Assembly: GCF_016802725.1 (NCBI RefSeq)
Contig: NC_052669.1
Location: 3,000,501-3,064,500, forward strand
Direction of reading: 5' to 3'
Source of the DNA: Solenopsis invicta
Lineage: Eukaryota; Arthropoda; Insecta; Hymenoptera; Formicidae
DNA: 64,000 bases
This document shows positions 25,301 through 39,420 of the stretch, piece by piece. How positions within the stretch are numbered: the first letter of the stretch is position 1; the number at the start of each line of letters is the position of its first letter. The notes under the pieces are model-generated. The model was not told where the DNA came from. It searched no databases and was given only the letters and a program-made list of their open reading frames with translations. Position numbers and translations under genes: made by a program.

Positions 25301-27960
25301 GCATATCGTACTTCCATTTTTTGTAGACAAGAACAAAGAAAATTTATTAACTAAAGGTTTTCAACTACATGCTGACAATGTAATATTGCACATGCTTATA
25401 ATTTGCATCGAAATGGATTTCTGAAAGGCGAAACCCTCATTAAACATCTTCATTACCGGCGTATTGCACTGGCAGGATGCATTACGCGATCTATTCGCTT
25501 GCTACTTTATTATAGCAAGCAATCTTAGCGAGGCTGACAATAAGTCCGTTAGATAACCGGGTTTGCTTAGCCCTGTTTAGATTTTCAACGAGCGCTTGGC
25601 TCGTTGTTCTAATTTTTCGCCTTGCGGAAGTTTCTCATTCGTTGTCGTGAAATTGCTCAAAGTCTACCAAAGCTTTTTAAGATTTTCCAGAACAATGTTC
25701 AACTTTAATCAAGTTTCCAATACCTTATCCTCTTCTTTGTCTAGCGCGGTGTTAATTAAAAGATCACAAATTCAATAGAATCGACTTACATAAGAATATA
25801 AAAATTGATTTAGTCTAATACAATGCTAAATTAATTACACCTTTTTGTACAAAAAGATAATTTTTTGTTTTAAGAATATCAAGTTGCTTGAAATTTTTAA
25901 TACTAACGTTACATTTTTTACAATTCTTTCAATCTGAAAGTTATGCATATACTACTTTTAATTAATCTCAATTGAACGTAAATAGAAATAAGGTATCTGA
26001 ATCAAAAAAGGCTAACTTCTGAATTTATCTCTTAAAAATGTACTTTTTACGTTTAGAGTACTTAAAGTGTCATAAGAAGTAGGAAAAGAAAGGCTGAGAG
26101 AATTATAAGAGGCAGCAATGCGTCTGTTTAGTGCAAGAAAAACTTACAATTAGTCATAAAGTATAGTATGGGTATATGAGCCATTTTTACAAAAATTTGC
26201 TGCAAAGTATTATGTTGTTTTATGATTTAGTATAACATATGTTATAATATTATTCAACTGTCTATTTATAGAAAATAATTTTGTTTTTGTCATTAATAAT
26301 TATTTTGGTAAAACTGATTTAAAATATAGCATTCAGGTTTTTCTTTAAAATTTTTTTTATTTATTATTTTATTTATTATTTACTTTAATTCGGGTTTTGT
26401 TATATTCACAAGCATGTAATAAGCATGTAATAAGATCCAATGTTTGAGTTAAAAAATTTTTTATTTATTTACAAATTTTATGTAAAAATATATTTTATTT
26501 CCATAAATAGAGTTTTAGAAAATAAAATTAATTGAGTAAATCTTATTCAGCGTGGGTATCTTATGTTAATTTATTATAATATTTTAATACCATACATATA
26601 CATAAATATGCTCGCTAACTAATTTTATTAGATAGATATTATTAAATCTAAAGAAGTAGGCGTTTTCTTAAGCTTGGCATAATCTTGTTTTACATTTAGG
26701 CCCTGCGCACAATAGAGGAATATTAGATATTGGGAATAGGAATTCAAATTTTATAATCAGTTTTCTCAATGAATATTAAAAGTAACGTAGAATAGATATG
26801 AAGGAAACGCAAGACATAAATGTGCTGTACATAATACAACATATTATTTATATATCTGTAGAGTTCATTGAGCGAACTGATTCTAAAATTTAAATTTTTA
26901 TTCCTAATATTTAATATTTTTCTATTGTGCGCTTATCTTTATTAAATATTAAATTTTAGTAATATAAATTTTTTCGTTATCGAATGCAATCGTATTTCTT
27001 GAGAAAAGATGAAGATTTTTTGTTGAGATGTACGAAGTAGACACTTCCATTACTTTTATTTGTCTACTTTCGCGAAGTAGGATGAGAAGATCGATAGTGA
27101 AATATAGGCCATCTCACAGTGCAGCTAGAAAATAATAATGGCCTGCTGTTAAGAAAATGATATTGATTCGTCGTTTATCGGTGAAAGGACGATAAGATAT
27201 TAACTTTTTTTCGGGAAATGTGGAAAGCCATTCTCTGAGCAGGTTTTATCATTTTTATTTTTCATTATATTTTATGACGTATGCGCACAAAAGTACCAAT
27301 TTTGAGAGTTAAACGTTATTTCTTCATAAATTTGCAAAGATTATCTATAGCTACATTAATATATGAGCGGAATCGCATTCAGTTACCGCGCGACGGCTTT
27401 TTGTTTTCAAAAAATAAGGGTATGCAGTTGGAAGCGATAAATTTCGCTTTCAACAGACCACTCCTTGACCCTTTCCGCAATCTCAGCGACTTCCGTAAAT
27501 TCTCTGCTTTGAAGAGCATTCTCAAGCACACCGAAAATATGACGCACTGCTATAAATGGTCCTACTCGTCTCCAAAACTTTTCTGACAACAGGACGGAAC
27601 TCTAAACTTTCCTTCGCAATTTATGCATTGCGCATTTCTCATTTTTAAAATATTATGATGTATTTTATTTAAATTTTATTTAAAAACACCCCCGAAATAT
27701 TGTAGGTTTTATTTAAGACAAATAATCAAATTACATGAATTTAAAATTGAGTGAAATCTTATATTACAATAGTGATTACTTTCTTTCGCGAAATGCGATT
27801 AACTAATGGCAGTTGTTTTTTTTTCTCTTCCAAGAGCGCGAAATGTAGAGATCAATCATTTTCTATCGGAAATGGAATATTTGTTAAATGCGAGGGTAAG
27901 ATATCGTTTTTTCTATTATCAAAAGGCCATTTTCCAAAATCGCACGTAAAGTGCTTTTTT

Positions 27961-28350
27961 CTCTTCTCAAACGATTCGCGATAAATGGTATCGGCACGAA
28001 CAATCACTTTGCAGTTTCGCGTATCTCCTCCATCCGTTTGATTGACGATCCGCCGCTTCTTGTCGTTGAACAAGAGAGGCCGTCATCCGGTCGGCAGCGG
28101 ACGATTTCCTGATCGTGGACGTGTCGTGTGCCCACGAACGTCGACGGACCGGTTCGCAGGATTTATCGCGTCGCATTAATTGGAATGAACGTGTCTGCAC
28201 CACCTCTGCTGGCGCGTTCACGTGAAACACGAAAATCCTCTTGCGCCCCACAGTGTGAATAACGACTTTGGATGCCGACACGTCGTCTTCTACGCAGTAT
28301 CGTACTACGTAAACGCTTACAGAAACGCTTAGAACAAATCGCACGATTCT
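27961..28350. other. CpG-rich patch with a 125-codon minus-strand frame
   Basis: This is CpG-dense sequence between AT-rich flanks. A minus-strand frame (27967-28344) is open for 125 codons. It starts with an MRFVLSVSVSVYVV hydrophobic stretch and then becomes rich in R, S, D and A, with no domain I recognise. The length is compatible with chance at this GC content. A short secreted protein or an exon is possible. Confidence 0.3.
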
Positions 28351-29440
28351 ATGAAATAAATATTTTTATATCGTTACTTTTGAACGCAGTTTTTTAACAT
28401 TTTAAAATTTAACTTTGTCCGTACTTGTCTGAGGAAGGCAAAGAATGGCACTGCGCCATAATTTAAAAGTCATAAAAATTTCTGATTTAAAATATAAAAT
28501 TACGCGCTAGAATGTAATACAATGAAATTAATTTAATTTTATTGTGTTTTAATTAATTAGTACTTTAATTAACACAAGCTTATTTTAGCTTTATACATTT
28601 TATTAAAATTTTGTTATTAATTGAAGGAGACATGAAAGGATTAATTTTGTAACATACATGTAAATATAAGCGTATAAATATTATTATATTTGCCATATTT
28701 ATATAAGTTTGCAGACTCTAGTGCAGAGTAACATATTATTTACTTTTTATCTGCAATCTAAGATTTGACATAAACGTGGTATGATCGCAACTCGAAAATT
28801 AAAAATTAGATTTACTTTTCTTTCTGTAATACTGTAGTTTTAATATGCTTTTCAAACGCTCAGCATCGACAAGAACGCTCTGCTATTTCAAACTATCCTG
28901 AATCTCATCTAAAGATATCACGACTAGCTCAGAGCTCGCCCTCGGTCCACTTAAGGTTCAATTTTCAAAGCTCCCGAGATCACCATCCTCACCATCACTC
29001 CGTCTATGACCTTCATCCTTCGTCCTACGGAGCATCTTTCCTCCGTTTTCAGTCTCAATAAATTACATTCTTATCCTCGCATGAGGAATTTTATTTGTAT
29101 TATAAAACTGTGTGTGTGCTTTTTTTTATCACAATTTTAGTTAATTGAAACTTAATTTAAACTGTATTTTTTTCTACACGTCTGGACATATTTGATGAAT
29201 TGTTGACGATTGGGCTCGTATTTATAATAAAATATATTTCATTTGTTACTATCGCGCGAAATCTTGATGAGAGATCTCTTATCTTTAAATTTAAATGTTA
29301 AAGTTCATGCAAGTAACTTTCACTAAAATTCAGACCGTGATAAATCTCATGTCAGGAACATCTCTCCTTATATGCATTCCTCTCTAGAGGTTTTTCGAGA
29401 GCTAAATTGAAAGTTTCGTGAACCACGAAAGAGACCTAGG
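28351..29440. other. AT-rich DNA, nothing recognised
   Basis: There is no coding signal. A pyrimidine-rich, moderately GC patch at 28860-29050 contains repeated CATC-type words (for example ATCACCATCCTCACCATCAC) but no open frame of note. Confidence 0.5.
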
Positions 29441-30340
29441 ACACGTTTTCGGTATGCCGTAGTAAAGAATCTTGATGGCTTGCAATATAGCTAGCCGTCT
29501 GCAAAGTACAACAACAACAACAACACGACCAAGATACACGGCGGCGATACCGCATTTTAAAGCAACATACCAACGATACCGTAGCTTAAAGTAATCTTGC
29601 CCAGCGTCACTCTTAGCATCGTATCCTCGAAATATATTAGGCCGCTATATAGATTGTCTGAACGCCCACAACGTTTGACAATTGCGTTACTCTATCGATA
29701 TTCGATACGATGTAGAATCGCCCGATAGAACCGGTCTAGAAACGACGAAGGGCGGGCTCACGACGTAGCCCACTGAGATACTTTGAACTCTACTCGTAGC
29801 CGTAATTCGTTGCCTTGAGCATAGCGATCATTTGTATCGAGAACGGCGCAATCTTCCGCGCCACCCTCCGCTCGTCAATCTTGTCTACGTACGTATACAA
29901 ACGCAATTAATTGCAGCAAGGATGGAAAAGCTACCACAGGTTACACTGAATGGAAGAGATTACGGACTGCGGACTAAACATTCCAGAAATGCTCAAACAT
30001 ACTGCAACGTGCGGCACAACGTCCGCGGGAGGCAATCGGTTCGAAGTTGCTTGGACGTTGGCCAAGTCCGTCTCGTCTGCAGGCCGCATATCTCCGGTGC
30101 GCTGGCGAATAGAAGATGGCGACGCGCGGTGGAGATAAAGAGCGGAGGAATGAGAGAGACGAGAACGAATGCGAGGGTGGCTTTAGCCCGTGTGTTTGGA
30201 TTGGGCTGAAGTGGGAAAGTAGGCAACTTTATTTATTACTTTGCACTCTGCAGAAGGCATTTCTGCGGCTAGCGTGCTCCCTAGTAAACGCAAGCCGAAC
30301 TCCATTATAGCGTACTTTCCTCGCTTGAAGAACTCGATTT
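29441..30340. other. CpG-rich block, possible exon or promoter DNA
   Basis: This is a 0.9-kb GC-rich, CpG-dense segment. It contains a (CAA)n run (29509-29525), a doubled 29-bp unit beginning GATACCG at 29546 and 29575, and overlapping plus-strand open frames at 29832-30209 (125 codons, opening from TTG) and 29950-30138 (62 codons, from ATG). Neither translation is recognised. CAA-rich leader-like sequence upstream of ATG-initiated frames is suggestive of a 5' untranslated region, but this is weak. Confidence 0.3.
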
Positions 30341-33300
30341 AAAGAGAGTCCGTGTACTTTTATATTCAATTTTATTCTTTAACGATCTGCGCCAACATCT
30401 ACTCCGATTCTATTTAGCATAAATTTATTTAACTATTGTTTATCTTAAATTGTTACATTATTTACATTCAAACGCGCGTATTCTGTATATCTCTGATAAG
30501 CAAATTAAGTAATTTTCTGTATAATCGGAACTATCATATAAATCACATTCATTATTACGAAATTAAATACGTCCAATTTCACGTTCCACGTGAAATTGAA
30601 GCAATAAATTAAAATTGCTAATTCCAATTGAGAAAGACCTATAGACGGTCGTAACTTGATCTTACTGCTAAAATAATAGATCTATAAAACCACCTCTCTC
30701 CCCGAAACCGAAAGTAATGGCGCATAATTCAGAGAAAAAGAAAATGTACTTAAAAACTATACAAAAAACATTATTTCAGCATTGAGATCTTGCTGTAACC
30801 GTCCATGAGCTTTTCTCAATTTAAATTTGTTTATACAACGCGCGGTCTTATTCCAATTTTAAAATTGCTAATGTTAAGATTTAATGGCACCTATCAATAG
30901 CCTAATATTGATCGTTAAAGCTATCCTCTTTCTCTCTCTTTTACTCCTCACTCGCCACAAAATATGTTACAAAAATCAAGAGGGTACCCCACTTACGGAA
31001 TGTTGGTACACATAACACGATCCGCCAAAGCTCTTTCGTTTCTTATCCTACCTTGGTCTCTCGTACTCGGCTTCTTATCTTACCTATTGTATCTCCAGCA
31101 CTTTTCTTTGTCTAGGCGTAAACAAGATTGCATTTTATGCTTGAGCTTTGTATGCTTTTCAGCGGCGAAGCTTACTTGTGTTCCTAGCGCACATTTAGAG
31201 AGGTCTTACAAACATTCCCTTAGTTGGCATCGTTACACTGATGTCGCCGTCGCAGCACGTCGCAATCTGCAACGAATGAGAATTGAACTTCTAGTTGGCC
31301 GAATGCTCATACACGTTTTATTTCAAATGAAATTGTCTTTGAAATTTTGGTAAAAAAAAAAAACCTCTTGAGAAGAATTTGTTTATCTTCAATCCGGATT
31401 ATATTGCGAAAGATATGCAAATACATATTTTAATAATTATTTACAAATAACGAAATATAATATTATTTACTTTCATTTAGAGGAAAGCCTCGTGGACATT
31501 ATTAGATTGAAAACTGTTAGATTATTAAATCTATGTATATTTCTTCTTTCCAATTTTTTGCAGCTAAAATGTTATCGATTAAAAGTCCAGACAAACATTT
31601 ATCTAAATGACAGCAATCTGCTTTTTGTAGCTTTGATTAATTACATTTTCGAAAATTTGATTTCCACTATTTAGCAAACAAACTTCTATCGTGAAATCCA
31701 TGCACACATTGGCATTACGTTTCGATATGCTATTATCGTTGTTAATATCAGTTAATACCGTTTATTTTTTTAAATTTTTACTGCCTCTTTCGGCTCTGGC
31801 TCTGCACCGTTTGCAATTATCGAATCTGTTCTACCTCGAGCCAATATCATCCAGTTTCCATTCAATGGCGCATCATTTTCCACATCTGAAACAAATATCC
31901 GATTTCAATGATATCCTACTGCTGCCGAGATGAGATAAAAAAGGTCACTTTCTGGTATTCACTCACAGACTTCGAAATGATTGCCGTATACTCCATTGTT
32001 TCCCTTTATGAGCTGACGTATGTCCCTTTTTGTTTCTGACCTCGACTATCAGTCATGCAATAACAAACCTAAGCACAATCACAGCTCCTTTATAGTCGTC
32101 TCTTCAGAATACAGATTACATCATGGTTCTCCTTAGCGAAGTCTGGCATGACAAAACGTCAGACATAACTAATGAACGAACTCTCTAATCTCATCAAAGA
32201 TGAGTACTAACTATTATGCGCGTGTGTATGCGTTATTATACGTTTATTGCTTTTTCAAGTTGCATTGTTGATTTAACGTATTTTAGTTTAATCTGCATTT
32301 TAGTTTAATATATTTTAAAATATATATTAACTAATATAAAAATTATGATTGAATACAGAATATTTTCGTAAGAAAAAATATTCAACTTGAGTTTTCTTGT
32401 TTAGAAATAACATTTATTTTTATACAATTTTTACAATATTTGAACTACAGTAAGATCTTTCTGTGTAAGTGTATGACTGACTGACATGAGGGAAGTATCA
32501 GTCATGCAAACTTTCTCAAGTTTGGTCGAAGTTGTCTCAAAACATTATAGAGACTTCACGATTATTAGAACTTTCGTGAAAGCCGTGGCTTTCCGTGTTC
32601 TTGCTGTCTCATCAGCAAGTAACCACATCGATGCACTATGCAAGCGCTCCAAGGTCCCTACAATTTCATGCTATGTAACTTCTCCAAGTTAACGTCACCG
32701 TGTATGTTATGTTATTCTTAGTACCGGTAGAAATATAAAGAAAACATTAACTTAACGTTAAGCAAAACGGATTTGTTATTATCTGAACAAGAATTAACAG
32801 ATTAACGAGGAAGAGTATTTTATATTATGAAATGATTTTTTCGTATTATATCTGCTGGATTTATAACAATCATTGTGTATATTATACAATATTAATTGAT
32901 CGACGGTAATTTAAACGCGCTACGGATAAATTTGCTTTACATGGTAACTAAATTTCCGCTCGCTAAATTTCTCTACTTTTAAGTCAAGCGGAAATATTTC
33001 AATGTTTTTTTCTCTATAAAATTAAAAAAAAATATATATATTTTTTTTTCTTCCAGATATCTTTGTTAAAGCACAATATTGTAACTCTATCAAATAGCAG
33101 AATATCTGATTTCTTATTGATGAAAATCTGACATTGTTTCGAATAACATGATGAATATAAAACTGTAATGAACGTCTACATACGTAGAGATTGTTGCATA
33201 AAATTAATATACCGCGTTGCGTAAACATAATACGTTTCTAAGTATAGGAAAACTTGAGATTTGTTCTAGCTATCATCGGTCAAAGTCACGATGAGCTCCG

Positions 33301-35870
33301 ATGAATCGCCGGTAATTGCTTCAATATAGTTTGAATGACGTGTGTCGCCCAACTTAGATAGGATTTTCTCCCTATTATTAGAAGTTCGTAATAACAGTCA
33401 ATTTGACATAATTTGATTCATTACGAAATAATCATACAGAGCCATGAATCATTTCAATTTAGTAATCAACGTCATTGTGACGTAAATGTCGAAACATTTT
33501 TTTTTTTTTTTTTTTTAAATAATTTCTATGTAATGAAGATGTTAAATATTTACGGTATTATGAGTAATATATAGGTGTATTACGAAAACGTTTTTATTTT
33601 TTAATACGGTCGCATAAATTATCTCTGTTATTATACAGATAGATGTGTCCGACGTTTCTATATATTTCTCGTAACGTTATGAATATTTAATCTTTGTCAT
33701 ACGACACAACGTGTTCAAAATACAATCAAATATGTCGTTATGTCACGTAAAATATCTACTAACGAACTCAGCCAGCTTTTATAACGCGTAAAACATTTTA
33801 AAAATGCGATTCATAAATTTTTCGAATATGCAGAGCATCTCGCGAACACGTTATATGAGCTTCGATTATTTAAAATTTTTTAACACGGTAGAACAGTTTT
33901 CTGTTTTTTGAAAACTTTTTAAGTAAGAGAATATTAATATATTACACAATTACATACGATTAATGTCAGATGTGTGACAGGTACTTACATGCACGACAAA
34001 AATTATCCAGTTATTGTCAAAGTAATCAACCGGAGACGATTTTAATGAGTGCCCTAAATTTCCCTGGAATTAGCCATTTGGCTCGAAATTATTGTTCCGT
34101 ACGGTAGCTTCAGCATTTTAGGTAAATGTTACAACTGCAACTGGCGTCGCGCCATTATACTACGGACGAACTGCCTACGTGATCGCGCGTGACCCAATGT
34201 TGCATCTCCGTTTCGTGGCAGGAACCACGTGTACGCTTGAGTGCGCCGATGCTCACGAATAATGCAAATAGCGAGTGAAAAATGCAGCAGTTCAGACGGC
34301 CTTAAGCGCGTTGCCGAGAAAAAGCCTTTTACATATACATCCGCTCTTACGTCGTTTCTCACAGGGTGAGACTCGCTTTAAATGTACATTCGAACAAAAT
34401 CCAAGAAAGCTGATAAATTTTATGTCTCGCGAAAGTACATTTTGCAAAATTTTCCGCCTATTCCTTCCCTTTAATCTCTACTTTTTGTACTTTGTATTGT
34501 AGTAAAGAGAAACGCACCTGCCTCCCTCATATTGCATGTTTGGACAGGTATGATGGAGCACGTGTCTCGTACTTCCTCCTTACTATCAAATGCGGCACGT
34601 GCACTTACATGCCAGCAAAATGGATTGTTCATGATTCAAACGGTTTCCCATCTTTCTGTTCAAATTGCAAACAAATTATAATAGATTGCGGATGATTAAT
34701 TATTCACGTAGCAAAATAGGGAAAGTGCACAATACGTAAATTACGTGTTTTCTCAACCGTATAACTAAATTATTATAATAATATGATGCTAGGTCAACGC
34801 GTATATTAATGAAAGATCGTTTATAAATTCGAGAATAAATGCTAAGTCATGAGTTTAGACCAAAGTATCATAATTAAATATTTCATTATTTGCAACAGCA
34901 GGGTGATTTATTGCAATGTAACTGTAATAATATAAATAATTTGTACACATATGTCTGCCAGCTGATGGACCGACTTCGTTTATCATTTGACGTGATTTGT
35001 TCGGAGGATTTTAAAGTCGATATCGTTCACCTTTCCGCACATTCTTTCCATTCAACCTCATCGGTCACTCGATTTTTCACACCATTTCATTGATCCGAGC
35101 AATGTAACGTCGTTCATCTTCATTCTCTTGTGTGACTTCCAAGCGTTTTCCCCCTTCGCCTCGAAGAATTCCCTTCTTTCCCTGGCTTCTACTTACGCGT
35201 AATCTATCACTTACCATTCTCACGAAAATCGAACTTTTCACTTTCTGCGCGGTCGCTTTTTTGCGTGCAATCGGCTTAACGGATACTTAACGTCTAAAGA
35301 AATATCTTGATTAATTCTGGGACTTTCAATTGGAGGATTGTTCAAATTTTCAAATATAATTTCAAGATAAAGGGGATGTGGAGTAATAATAGTTACCAAC
35401 ATAAAAACTTCTTATTGTAATGTGCAGAAATATTACATAAGAATTGAGATATTAAAAAGTTACCTATATAAAGTCATTAATAGGATTAAAATTTCATTCA
35501 TAAGCATATTTTTCATACAAAAGCATATTCTTTAAACAAAAGTTAAATAAGAATTGTGTACTTTTTCATGTGTAGTTTCATTTTGGATAGAATTATTAAA
35601 AATTGCATAGTAATAAGTATTTAATAATTATTTAAAAATGCAGTTGCATATTTCAAAATGCGTGTATAATATCTATTATTCCTCATCACGTATCCCAGCA
35701 GAGAGCTCATATTTCTCTTAAAAAAACATTTGGGAAAAATATACATGACAATTGCATTGTTTACTCACATGTCCTTTATTTTTGCCAAACGTGACGAGGT
35801 AGCGAAATTCCAGGGAAATTATCCATTAATGTATTAGATTATACGTCATATCATTTACGGGAAAACTTGT
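30341..35870. other. Mixed AT-rich DNA, no gene recognised
   Basis: Short frames occur at 30964-31353, 32486-32692, 34275-34502 and 34492-34695 on the plus strand, with no recognised families. The 34492-34695 frame contains two CxxC pairs (CGTC and CSNC about 18 residues apart), which is not enough to call a zinc ribbon. A T homopolymer of about 20 bases lies at 33498-33517. CpG-richer patches are near 30960-31330, 34130-34380 and 35090-35290. Confidence 0.5.
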
Positions 35871-35879
35871 CCATTTCGT

Positions 35880-36360
35880 ATTCCGGTCTGCCACTACATT
35901 CCGGAACAACAACTGATCTCCCTGCCGGCGAAATAGTTTAAAATGCAGCTGTGCCGACAGGACGGAAACCAATCCTTAGCATAACGAAAACGTGACTGAC
36001 AACGAGAACGACGACGAGGCACGTACATACTCGTGAGAAGTCATGTTCCCATAGAATCGTGCGAAAGATCCAATCTAGCGCGCCATAAGCCGATTCGGCG
36101 TCTCCGATAAAGGCGACTCAATTCACTGGTCTAACCCTAAGCCTGATCCGTCGCTGACCCTGCACTACTGCCGCTAGAACAATCACAGAGTGGTGCCACC
36201 AGACGAAAAGTCAACCATCACGTCCCAATGCCGACCGGCTATTTTCGTTACTCCAGTATTCCGGTTGTCGGAAAATTCTGGCAATATCCGATTTTAAAAA
36301 CGGCCAACGCCGAAATCCCCTTCGAAAGATTTATTAGTTGAGTGACGATTTTCGCTTTAG
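35880..36360. other. CpG-rich block with two overlapping open phases
   Basis: From about 36140 to 36350 two plus-strand phases are open together. One ends with a protein-like run reading NHHVPMPTGYFRYSSIPVV followed by GKFWQYPILKT, and stops at TGA near 36340. It lacks a clear start or splice acceptor and no family is recognised. The segment could be an exon remnant or chance in GC-rich DNA. Confidence 0.25.
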
Positions 36361-39170
36361 ACTTACGTACACTTGTACGAAGTCTGATACGATAATAATG
36401 TTATAATGTGGTATCTGAGACATTATTGCAAGAAAATTCTATCAGCGTTCTATACGTCTCCTGCACGAATTAAAGGAATAATTTCCCGTTTATTTTTAAA
36501 GTTTAATTTAATCGGGATTTGAACTATGGCTGCCTCAATAAGGATATTCCACTCATATTTGAGAGTGTAGTATGAACATAGACGTGGAATATCCTTATTG
36601 AGGCGGCCATAGTTAAAATCCCAATATCCGTTGAGACTTTGTGGCAGAAAAATCGTGCGAAACATGCGAAAGAGCGAGGTACGACAAAGAGAGTAATCGA
36701 TTGAACGAAAGTAGACTTATCGTTATTTCTTATTTTACGTTTCCTGCATCTCTATGAAAGTAGAAACGTAGTCGTTTTGCGTAGTCGCTGATTTCTTGCT
36801 TTTTATCTTTCTCGGTCTTGTCTACTAGTTTTAAATTTACGAGATACGCTGACTGTAGATGCGATGAAAAACTTCTTCGTGGAAGAAAAGAAACCCGTCT
36901 TCTACGATTCTTATTGTAGCGGTACAAATGTCTGACAGTCTCATTCGTTTAATTCTGCAGTCTCCAAGATTTGATATTAATATTTTATCTAGATATCTCT
37001 CGAAACATTCCAAAATTAGGTTTCAGAATTAAAATGTTTCGTGAAAAGGTATAAGAATAGAAATTAATTCTTTCATGATATAAATTGTGTTTATTAATGT
37101 CACATAATAAAAATATATTGCCAAAAGTATGACCAATGTTGATTTACTTCTCAAAGTTGTACGTACAGTTTTTTTTCTATCTACTTAAATTTAGCGTTTA
37201 ACAAAATATGTCGATAATTATAGAAAATAAAAGTGTAGTTTTTTATACTCAAATATTATTTTATTTGCGAAAAAATGTACTTAAATTATAGACATTAACA
37301 TTTTATAATTATGTTACAGTAATTGATATTAACGCGAATTAACGCGTTGGACTATATCTGCAAGCGTGCAATTACCCTTTGATCTAAAGATGTTAGAGAC
37401 AATGTATGAGACTTTACGTACGGTGACGAAGAAGCTAAAAATATAATAACGTGACTTGAGTTACGAGAAGATCGCGTACAAAGATAATATCACATGCAGC
37501 GTCGAAAAATAGAATGAAAGTTATAAAAGTGTGCGTAGCATCTCGTTTCTGTAAGAGAATTTTTACTGCAATCAAAGTATCTTTTAACATTAAAGAATAA
37601 CGTGCGTGTTTTATCGGCTTTAATATTTTTCATAATTTACCTGTATTATGGTGTCAAAGAATTTATAGATGAAAGACGATGATCTAGTAAATGAAATTAG
37701 TGATAATTGTATTATTTTTCTTAATATATATTACTATGATCTTTAGACATTTATTTTTAATATTTTTTTTTTTTTATAAGAAGTCTTTTTATAAGAATAA
37801 ATTTTTTTTCTTTACCTTTTTCATATGTACAGTCACACACATAATACAAATAAGCGAAAAAGGAATGTCATTTTTTAATGAAGGAAAATTGGTATCTAAT
37901 AATATTTTTGCGTTAATTTTACAATTTTCAGTTTATACAAGCAATTTCCAATCATATACGTGTTTAATATTTGTGATTAAAAATTGCAATTTTTTTTATT
38001 TACGTGTGTCAGAAGAATAATATGCAATGCAAACAACTTTTCCCGCAGGGATGATTGATTCGTATAGTCATTTGGGTTGAGGGAATCCACAGATCCGAGC
38101 TTAATATACTTTGAATATTCACACGCATCTAAAGATGCATTTTGATATTGTGACAAATAGTTGAAAATAATCAAAGTATAAAGGCATAAAATTAACAAAT
38201 GTACGTTCTAATATATATTATATATATTTAAAAAGCTCAAACTGAAAATATTACTTTTTACATTATTTGTTATTGAAAGATCGTGGTTTTTTCTTTAATA
38301 TAGATGATTACTTAAATGTTCAAAGTTTTCTACACGAATGTGTTAATGTGAGACGTAATTGCCTTTAAAATATATTGATTGCATCTTTGATTGCACGATA
38401 CCTGATCGCAAACAATACTCTCTCTGCAACATATACAACAGGCGAATTTTTATACATTCTCGCCAACAATCGCCACAGTATTTCTGGCTAAAAGGTTCCA
38501 CCGGGTACGTCAAGTGAGCAGAAGGGCGCCACAGAAAGCGAATATACTGCACCAATAAAAGTAGGATAAAGTAACGTATCAAAGGAAGAATGGTCGGGTT
38601 AGTAGAGGCAGATTTCAGCACGCGTAGATATTATTATTGATTCACCTTGCGAAGAAATAAATCTTTTTCTCGGAAATTGTTACCGGTAATCTTCACCGTT
38701 TTTGTTTAACGATATTCTCCTTTGTGCCGTGTTCACCGAATATTGCCAGATAATGCCAGCTATAGGTTTTTCCTCTGATAAACAGTAGGTACCGCGTTTA
38801 TTATCTTCATTGTTCGCAAATTTGCGTCGTAAATTTTAAATTTCTTTTAACTATTGCAGATTATATTTAGAAAACATCTTATTTATATAATTATTATAGA
38901 TATTTTATTATCGTAAATTTAATTGAAAAGTGAACGATTATTCGCAATTTGGCATAAATCGTAACTCGATATGTCACCTGTTCTATCTGTAAATTCGTTT
39001 ACATTTTATTGCAAGAATTTTATTTATATATTTGTTTATTTTATTGTTACAATTTATGTTGGTGCTATTTACACACGTGTAAACTTATAGAAAAGGTTAC
39101 ATTGGTGTGCGCTGCGGAAATAAATAGCGAAAAAAGAGATAAACTGTGACGATCGGAAGTGAACGGGAGA
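36361..39170. other. AT-rich DNA, no gene recognised
   Basis: Apart from the hairpin at 36514-36622 there is no notable structure. A hydrophobic plus-strand frame at 37691-38020 arises from T-rich sequence, and a minus-strand frame at 38343-38621 is unrecognised. Both are treated as chance. Confidence 0.5.
36514..36622. repeat. 109-bp near-perfect hairpin (39-bp arms, 31-nt loop)
   Basis: The left arm (36514-36552) and right arm (36584-36622) are reverse complements with only two mismatches. The arms read GGGATTTGAACTATGGCTGC... outward-in on the left and end ...GCGGCCATAGTTAAAATCCC on the right. The separation is 31 nt. The high arm identity implies a recent or constrained fold-back. It could be a small MITE, a fold-back transposon end, or a pre-miRNA/hairpin-siRNA-like transcript. 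No target-site duplication is clear. Confidence 0.9.
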
Positions 39171-39179
39171 AATAGGTTG

Positions 39180-39420
39180 TGGCTCTTTCATAGCAAATAA
39201 GCTTGAACTTACGAGATTGGCACCGCTCACCGGAATTCATCCGGAACGTTCCTTGGCTATTACACTTCCGGATTATAGAACCGGCCGTGTTATGGAGCTT
39301 TCGCGGCAGGTAGATCGAAACCGCAGCATTCTGTGGCGTCGTCGGCGAAATTTGTTTACAGTCCGGAATTCATACAATTCTGCGTGCCTTCGCGGCGATT
39401 AAATTTTAATGGTCTCCGGC
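39180..39420. other. Small CpG-rich patch
   Basis: This is a GC-richer segment with a 61-codon plus-strand frame (39217-39402) of no recognised family. It is probably not coding. Confidence 0.3.

Larger units (their letters stand above)
23421..27960. other. AT-rich desert, no gene recognised
   Basis: This is one of the most AT-rich parts of the window, with many A/T homopolymers. Two tandem duplications (24925-25120 and 25211-25300) are listed separately. An imperfect inverted repeat lies at 24599-24661, and an 11-bp unit AAGCATGTAAT is doubled near 26412-26433. A modest CpG patch at 25480-25640 has only a chance frame. Confidence 0.55.

Noticed and set aside
34492..34695. CxxC...CxxC spacing suggesting a zinc ribbon
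   Set aside because: Only two CxxC pairs occur, without other conserved residues, in a 67-codon frame with no start context or homology. Chance is likely.
37691..38020. 109-codon hydrophobic plus-strand frame
   Set aside because: It is encoded by T-homopolymer-rich DNA, which yields F/I/L/Y strings by chance. There is no topology or family pattern.
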